A stretch of 11,088 nucleotides of DNA from a bacterium (GTDB lineage Bacteria > Babelota > Babeliae > Babelales > Chromulinivoraceae). Numbering within the stretch: the first letter of the stretch is position 1; each line of letters opens with the position of its first letter. The position numbers were made by a program, and so were the translations under genes. The DNA is taken from assembly GCA_947377595.1 (NCBI GenBank), contig CANCGK010000024.1, positions 1 to 11,088 on the forward strand, read 5' to 3'. The notes under the pieces are model-generated. The model was not told the origin of the DNA, did no database searches, and saw only the letters and a list, made by a program, of their open reading frames with translations. Below, one piece after another: positions 6,961-11,088 of this stretch.

Positions 6961-9465
6961 ATGAATGATACACGTCAAAAAATAGCGTTGCTATTTTTAT
7001 TATTGTCGTTGCCGCAGACCGCTGTTTTTTCAATGTTTGATGCTGAGCAGCGACCGACAAAAGTTGATCACAAGAGGGTGGCAGACAAAATTCAAACAAA
7101 TGAGTTCCAACCATATATTAAACAAGTTTGGCTTGTTTTAAAGGAAAAATATAGAAATGTGCAAGATCCTGTTATGGCAAAGGTTGCACCAGTCTATATG
7201 ATTGGAGTGATTGATCTTGCGTATGGTTCGATTTCTAATTTTATGAGATCAAAAATTGCAGTGCAAAAAATGAATCAGATGTATGATTGGCATAAACCAG
7301 AGCTGTACGATGTCGAAAAAATTCATGCAGGTTTAGATGCGCTGAATCGATTACCAATCACTAATGATAAATATTTTCAATTAAATGTTAGTTATTATGG
7401 AGGCAATAGCGATATATTGCAAAGCTATGTTCAAGATTTGAGTAAAATATATACACATGTTCCAAATGATATCTTAAAAGTCTATGTTATTGAAGTCTTA
7501 AAATATCAAAAATCAGGGCAACCAGGATTTTTTAAAAAACATAAAGTATGGACGTCGAAAGATGTTGCTGATTATAATCCGCAATGGCCAGATACCGTTA
7601 ATTCTGATGGCGATTATGTAGGTGATCCAACAACCGTTCAAAAAATATATGCTTGTATGCAAGGTATTCAATCGATTTACACGAACCATACAGAAGATGT
7701 TACAAGAGCAGGTCATGCATTGCGAAAATTTATGAAAGAATCAAAAGAACCTCAAAAGAAGGTTATACCTACATCAGCTGATGTTGATAATTCTGGAACA
7801 GGAAAAATGCCATCATCGCGTGTTGCAGGTGCTGGAGGAGGTTCGTCTGATGGATCATCAAGCCAATCTCCATCATCATCATCATCTTCTTCTTCTAGCG
7901 GTCTTAAGCTTCAGCCAAAAAAAGCAGCAGAAAAAATTGGAGAAGAAGTAGCACCAAGAAGAATGTTATACGATGGTCTATCTAAGTTTACATATGAAAA
8001 TTTACAAGCTGCAGAGGCAGATTTGACTGAGGATTTTCTTTTTACACAAAGCTTGGCTAACAAGCCAAGTTCAATTACTGAAAGAAAAAATGGTCAATCT
8101 GAAGAGGAAAGACAATTCTTGATGGTTGAGCAAGCAAAAAGCGTCTATCCATTGCTTGATGGCAAAGTAAATAAGTTAATTCAAGATTTCTTGGATGTTA
8201 AGCGTGAGCATGGAAGTCGTGTAGAAAAAACATTGTATGCAAATATGACTGCCAGGGCTTTTATCCGTCGTTTACTGACAAAGCGCCCATATACATTCTG
8301 GAATCAAATAGATGATTATCTGTTGCGCGATCGTATAACACAAAGTTCAGGAAGATTTGAAACGATTGGCAAATATAATCAAGGTGGCAAATTAGTGCTT
8401 GCAGATTATTTATCTTATGATGAAATGGCTATTTCTGCCTTAGTCAGCGTTGCTGTTCCGACATTTTTTGTTAATTCTGGTAATAGACATAATAATGGTC
8501 GTCAGGGAGCAAAAGGTTCTTATGAAAATCAGGGAGTTTTAGTCGGTGCTGTTGGTGCTCGATTCGAAAAACCAGGTCTGATGGAATATGCTCATATGAT
8601 TATTACGCCAGAGCAAAATACTCCAGCGAATGGTTATGGAGATCCTAGTGTACAAGGGTATGTCGAAAATCCTCTTCTGCAAGTATGGGCAAAATTTTAT
8701 GGGATTGATTATTTTCCAAGTTGGGATGAAGTTAAAGTTTCAGGTTTAATTGAATCTGAGAATGAGGAAGATGATCCTAAAAAAACTTATTTAATGGTGA
8801 ATACTTATGAGGGATCATTTGATGATGATTCATTCAAAGAAATTACATTTTATATACATAAGGATGTGTATAAAAAAAGAATGAAATCTGTTGTTGCGCC
8901 GTATTTATTTGCAGCAAATCAATATGCGCAAGATCAAGGCAAAAAAGCATACTGTAGAGTGGTTGGTTTGGGTCTTGGTGTTTGGGCAAAACATGTAAAA
9001 CAACAAAAATGGTTAGTTGATGTTTATCTAGATGCTCTTCATTATGTAGATTTAAAGAATATTAGTCGCGTTGAATTTTATAGTTTTGGTTTGGATGAGG
9101 AATATACTAGAAAGCAGAAATCATCTGTTAAGAATATTGCTATAAGCTTTACGAGATATCAAAATGGAGTTAACCCATTTATGCCTGTGGCAGAAAATCA
9201 ACTTTTGGTAGCTCAATATGCATGGGATGGTAATTCTTATCCTGGTAATGAATATTGGGTTGAAAACTTAGCTGCTTCAGATGATCCTGCTGCTGCATGT
9301 GCTTCATCAATCACGTATTTGCAAAATCCAGATGTCAATCCAGATTTTACCACACGAATTGGATTGTGTTATTTTTCTGGTCCAAATGATATTGATCCTA
9401 CAGGCCATTTGAGCCGTCAAGGTATTACTGTGCACCCATTGATGGATTCTAGAAATGAAAAATAG
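6961..9465 (+). CDS. Large exported protein with C-terminal DUF4804/MavL-like domain (possible ADP-ribose-related effector)
   Basis: This 834-residue protein starts with a signal-peptide-like segment: charged NDTRQK, hydrophobic IALLFLLLSLPQTAVF, probable cleavage near AVFS. Residues about 25-275 form a helical region I do not recognise. A Gly/Ser linker (about 278-315) holds nine consecutive serines. From about residue 370 to 825 the chain resembles, from memory, the DUF4804 family of protists and Legionella-type bacteria, to which I tentatively link the macro-like effector MavL. The supporting motifs are YDEMAISALVSVAVPTFFVNSGNR, GVLVGAVGARFEKPGLMEY (525-543), VVGLGLGVW (667-675), YAWDGNSYPGNEYW (753-766) and DDPAAACASSI (774-784). 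The Gly-rich VGLGLGVW loop followed by a helix is what a macro-type fold uses to hold ADP-ribose phosphates. ATG 6961 is preferred over the in-frame TTG 6928 because AAAGGGGG lies directly before it. Export and domain are inference; the substrate is unknown. Confidence 0.7.
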   Translation: MNDTRQKIALLFLLLSLPQTAVFSMFDAEQRPTKVDHKRVADKIQTNEFQPYIKQVWLVLKEKYRNVQDPVMAKVAPVYMIGVIDLAYGSISNFMRSKIAVQKMNQMYDWHKPELYDVEKIHAGLDALNRLPITNDKYFQLNVSYYGGNSDILQSYVQDLSKIYTHVPNDILKVYVIEVLKYQKSGQPGFFKKHKVWTSKDVADYNPQWPDTVNSDGDYVGDPTTVQKIYACMQGIQSIYTNHTEDVTRAGHALRKFMKESKEPQKKVIPTSADVDNSGTGKMPSSRVAGAGGGSSDGSSSQSPSSSSSSSSSGLKLQPKKAAEKIGEEVAPRRMLYDGLSKFTYENLQAAEADLTEDFLFTQSLANKPSSITERKNGQSEEERQFLMVEQAKSVYPLLDGKVNKLIQDFLDVKREHGSRVEKTLYANMTARAFIRRLLTKRPYTFWNQIDDYLLRDRITQSSGRFETIGKYNQGGKLVLADYLSYDEMAISALVSVAVPTFFVNSGNRHNNGRQGAKGSYENQGVLVGAVGARFEKPGLMEYAHMIITPEQNTPANGYGDPSVQGYVENPLLQVWAKFYGIDYFPSWDEVKVSGLIESENEEDDPKKTYLMVNTYEGSFDDDSFKEITFYIHKDVYKKRMKSVVAPYLFAANQYAQDQGKKAYCRVVGLGLGVWAKHVKQQKWLVDVYLDALHYVDLKNISRVEFYSFGLDEEYTRKQKSSVKNIAISFTRYQNGVNPFMPVAENQLLVAQYAWDGNSYPGNEYWVENLAASDDPAAACASSITYLQNPDVNPDFTTRIGLCYFSGPNDIDPTGHLSRQGITVHPLMDSRNEK
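7873..7899 (+). repeat. Serine-codon microsatellite in the linker
   Basis: Four TCA codons (7873-7884), then four TCT codons (7885-7896) and AGC encode nine serines in a row. It sits in the flexible linker between the N-terminal helical region and the C-terminal domain. Trinucleotide length change here would keep the frame. Confidence 0.85.
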
Positions 9466-9481
9466 TAATTAGAATAACTAT

Positions 9482-9516
9482 AAGGTCGCATGTAACAATA
9501 TTTTACATGCGACCTT
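9482..9516 (+). terminator. Hairpin terminator after the 834-aa protein gene
   Basis: AAGGTCGCATGTAA (9482-9495) and TTACATGCGACCTT (9503-9516) form a perfect 14-bp stem with a seven-base loop, starting 16 bases after the stop. The following TATGCTTTT is only moderately T-rich. It may work as a terminator or as a 3' stabilising hairpin. Confidence 0.75.
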
Positions 9517-9650
9517 TATGCTTTTAAGATTACAATTAATTGTACGCTGCAGCTAGTTTTCTTGTTTTTTGACTATAAAAAAAAGTATGCTTTTGTCAGG
9601 AGCTTTTGAATTATTTTTTGATCAAGGGATGCGTAAGTTGATAATAATTT

Positions 9651-9683
9651 TTTTTTGATAGTGCACAATTTTTGGATAGTGCA
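9651..9683 (+). repeat. Tandem 15-base direct repeat, period 18, upstream of the 400-aa protein gene
   Basis: TTTTTTGATAGTGCA (9651-9665) and TTTTTGGATAGTGCA (9669-9683) match at 14 of 15 positions and share GATAGTGCA exactly. The 18-base period is close to two helical turns, as expected for paired binding sites of a regulator, and they lie about 50-80 bases before the start codon. The rest of the 266-base gap (9466-9731) shows only the hairpin at 9482-9516 and the conserved leader. Confidence 0.6.
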
Positions 9684-9693
9684 GATTACATTG

Positions 9694-9731
9694 TAAGATA
9701 TTGAATCATCTTATTATTTTAAAGGGGGCGT
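9694..9731 (+). promoter_or_regulatory. Conserved leader and AAAGGGGG ribosome binding site of the 400-aa protein gene
   Basis: AAAGGGGG (9721-9728) ends three bases before ATG 9732. The preceding ATCTTATTATTTT mirrors the leader of the gene at 6961. A possible -10 (TAAGAT, 9694-9699) lacks a good -35; TTGGAT at 9672-9677 overlaps the second direct repeat with a 16-base spacer. Confidence 0.5.
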
Positions 9732-10934
9732 ATGAATAATATAAGAGTCAAAATGGCAATATTGTTGTTAGGAGTATTTCCTTGCAGAAATATTATCTCG
9801 AGCGTCATTGCAAGTGGTACTCGGCAGTTAGCCAGATCTGCTGCAAGTGCAAAAAATGCTGCTCGTGCAATGTCGGCAACAAAATCTGCTGAAGCAGAAT
9901 CATTGCAAGCTTTATATCGTTTAAACAACGATCCATCCGTTAAAAATCTTGAAGAACTTATAAAAAAATTGCCTGAAAAAAAATCAAAAGAGCTGATAGA
10001 ATCAGTAGATAAGGTTGAGCTGCTGTTAAAATATAAGAATGATACTTTAGATGAGTACGATATCTGGTTCCTGAAAAAAGCATTATTGGAAAATAAAGCG
10101 AGTATAAAATTTAATCATGATGTTTATCAGGCCCAACTGCTAGATGTCATGAATAAACTGAAACAAGCAAGGGAATCTGGAGAATCGAGCTTAAAAGTAA
10201 TATTCAAAGATGCTCAAAGCAAAGGTTTTCATAATGTATGGAATATACTCAGAGATGCAGGAAAGATGGAGGATTTTAAAAATAGGATAGGCAAATTAAA
10301 AAAAGAGGGGTTATCTGATAAGCAAATTGCCGAAAAAGCGGAAGAAATAATTAAAGCAGTTGAAGTGAAAACAGCTGCCATTGAGGCATTGTCGCATGGA
10401 TGGAATGCTGCAGTGATTAGCTCTTTAGCTCTTACACCAGTGGCTAAATTTAATTCTTTAAGGCCTGATCTAGATATGACTTTTCAGGATGATATGTATA
10501 ATAGTCATATGGAGACAATTCAAGCGCCTGATGATCAGGTAATAGCAGCATCTGTTCAAGATCAAAAGATCGTTGATAATACTATTGATGAAGCTCTCAC
10601 GCAGTCTACTCATGTAAGTCCATCTGGTGATTTACATCAAAGTCACGTGTTGAAAAAACAGCCGATAGATAAAAATTTAGCAGATACTGCACTTGACGTG
10701 CAAAGAGTGCAAGAAAATAATATTGCATCATTCTCATCATCACTATTTAATGGAATGAGTGACTATGCAGCATCAGGTGTGCAAATGGCTCAAGCAAATC
10801 CACTGACAACAGCTGCAGTGCTTAGTGCAGGGGCTGTCGGAGCTTTTTATGCTGGGCGTTATCTTTTTAATAATTTTTTTCAAAAGCCAGAGTTGGCGAC
10901 TGATCATGATAAAATAGATGATGTATTGGTGTAA
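9732..10934 (+). CDS. Hypothetical exported or membrane-anchored helical protein, 400 aa
   Basis: I do not recognise this protein. Its first residues (MNNIRVK then MAILLLGVF) look like a signal peptide or N-terminal anchor and resemble those of the gene at 6961. No lipobox is visible around Cys18 (VFPC). Residues about 28-50 are Ala/Ser/Arg-rich. About 50-225 is strongly charged and helix-prone (Lys/Glu-rich, for example IKKLPEKKSKELIESVDKVELLLK), possibly coiled coil. About 245-340 is polar, Asp/Gln/Ser/His-rich and probably disordered. Near the C-terminus, NPLTTAAVLSAGAVGAFYAG (about 356-375) is an Ala/Gly-rich hydrophobic stretch long enough to cross a membrane, followed by RYLFNNFFQK and a 15-residue acidic tail. 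Two hydrophobic ends around a helical/disordered middle suit a secreted membrane-inserting protein, but this is inference. It lies 266 bases downstream of the large exported protein. Confidence 0.8.
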   Translation: MNNIRVKMAILLLGVFPCRNIISSVIASGTRQLARSAASAKNAARAMSATKSAEAESLQALYRLNNDPSVKNLEELIKKLPEKKSKELIESVDKVELLLKYKNDTLDEYDIWFLKKALLENKASIKFNHDVYQAQLLDVMNKLKQARESGESSLKVIFKDAQSKGFHNVWNILRDAGKMEDFKNRIGKLKKEGLSDKQIAEKAEEIIKAVEVKTAAIEALSHGWNAAVISSLALTPVAKFNSLRPDLDMTFQDDMYNSHMETIQAPDDQVIAASVQDQKIVDNTIDEALTQSTHVSPSGDLHQSHVLKKQPIDKNLADTALDVQRVQENNIASFSSSLFNGMSDYAASGVQMAQANPLTTAAVLSAGAVGAFYAGRYLFNNFFQKPELATDHDKIDDVLV

Positions 10935-11088
10935 AAAATCGCCGATTCAACTCTGAAGTGCAATGTTAAATAAGTTAAGTTTTGTGTTATGCACAATCTC
11001 AAAAGGGGTTAAATAATTTAATGATTTACGGGGTCTTAGGTTTAATAAAAATTCAACTCTTTTTACCTGTTGTGTAGTAATTTTACTA

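Noticed and set aside
9719..9928. 69-codon - strand open frame opposite the start of the 400-aa gene
   Set aside because: It covers the conserved ribosome binding site and Ala-rich start of the + strand gene and shows no initiation signal of its own.
10982..10996. TTGTG-TTATG-CACAA small hairpin after the 400-aa gene as a terminator
   Set aside because: Only a 5-bp stem with no following T-tract.
11021..11077. 18-codon frame (ATG 11021 to TAG) after AAAAGGGG in the last 154 bases
   Set aside because: The G4 run is about 12 bases away and the peptide is very short; a chance open frame in AT-rich sequence cannot be excluded. The 10-base repeat ATTCAACTCT (10945, 11051) nearby is also within chance.
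1..11088. CRISPR array, insertion sequence, phage or toxin-antitoxin system
   Set aside because: No regularly spaced repeats, transposase motifs, terminal inverted repeats or paired small toxin-like genes were found; the 18-base-period repeat has only two units.

Overview
The window comes from an AT-rich bacterial genome. It is densely packed, and every supported protein gene lies on the + strand. The housekeeping genes are of a peptidoglycan-making bacterium: UppP, FtsK, MurF, RsmH, SpoVG and Maf. The last third holds two large genes for apparently exported proteins of no housekeeping type, one with a C-terminal domain resembling a family I remember from Legionella effectors and protists (DUF4804/MavL-like). 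A low-GC cell-wall bacterium with SpoVG and large exported proteins bearing eukaryote-associated domains suggests a protist-associated intracellular bacterium. Candidatus Dependentiae (TM6) is my best guess, but the window holds no taxonomic marker I can verify.

Layout. Bases 1-485 are the C-terminal part of undecaprenyl-diphosphatase (uppP), followed after 24 bases by ftsK (510-2903); the two probably share a transcript. A 256-base gap (2904-3159) carries a perfect TTGACA -35 box inside an inverted repeat, two similar small stem-loops and the murF ribosome binding site. murF (3160-4548) ends in a strong hairpin terminator (about 4625-4669). rsmH (4697-5617) follows, and two bases after its stop a second TTGACA promoter drives spoVG (5745-6050), then tRNA-Gln(UUG) (6083-6157) and a terminator (6164-6198). 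maf (about 6230-6847) is next.

From 6848 on the window changes character. Genes at 6961-9465 (834 aa) and 9732-10934 (400 aa) each begin with a signal-peptide-like segment. They share an unusual leader, with TTTTAAAGGGGG just before the start codon, and their first dozen codons are alike. Between them lie a perfect 14-bp hairpin and a tandem repeat containing GATAGTGCA twice with an 18-base period. The last 154 bases hold no gene I can support.

How they fit together: UppP recycles the lipid carrier, MurF completes the UDP-MurNAc-pentapeptide, FtsK moves chromosome ends at the septum, and RsmH modifies 16S rRNA but is usually encoded with cell-wall and division genes. The first 6 kb is thus a loose remnant of cell-wall and division gene clustering. 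The two exported proteins look like accessory, possibly host-directed, functions placed beside it.
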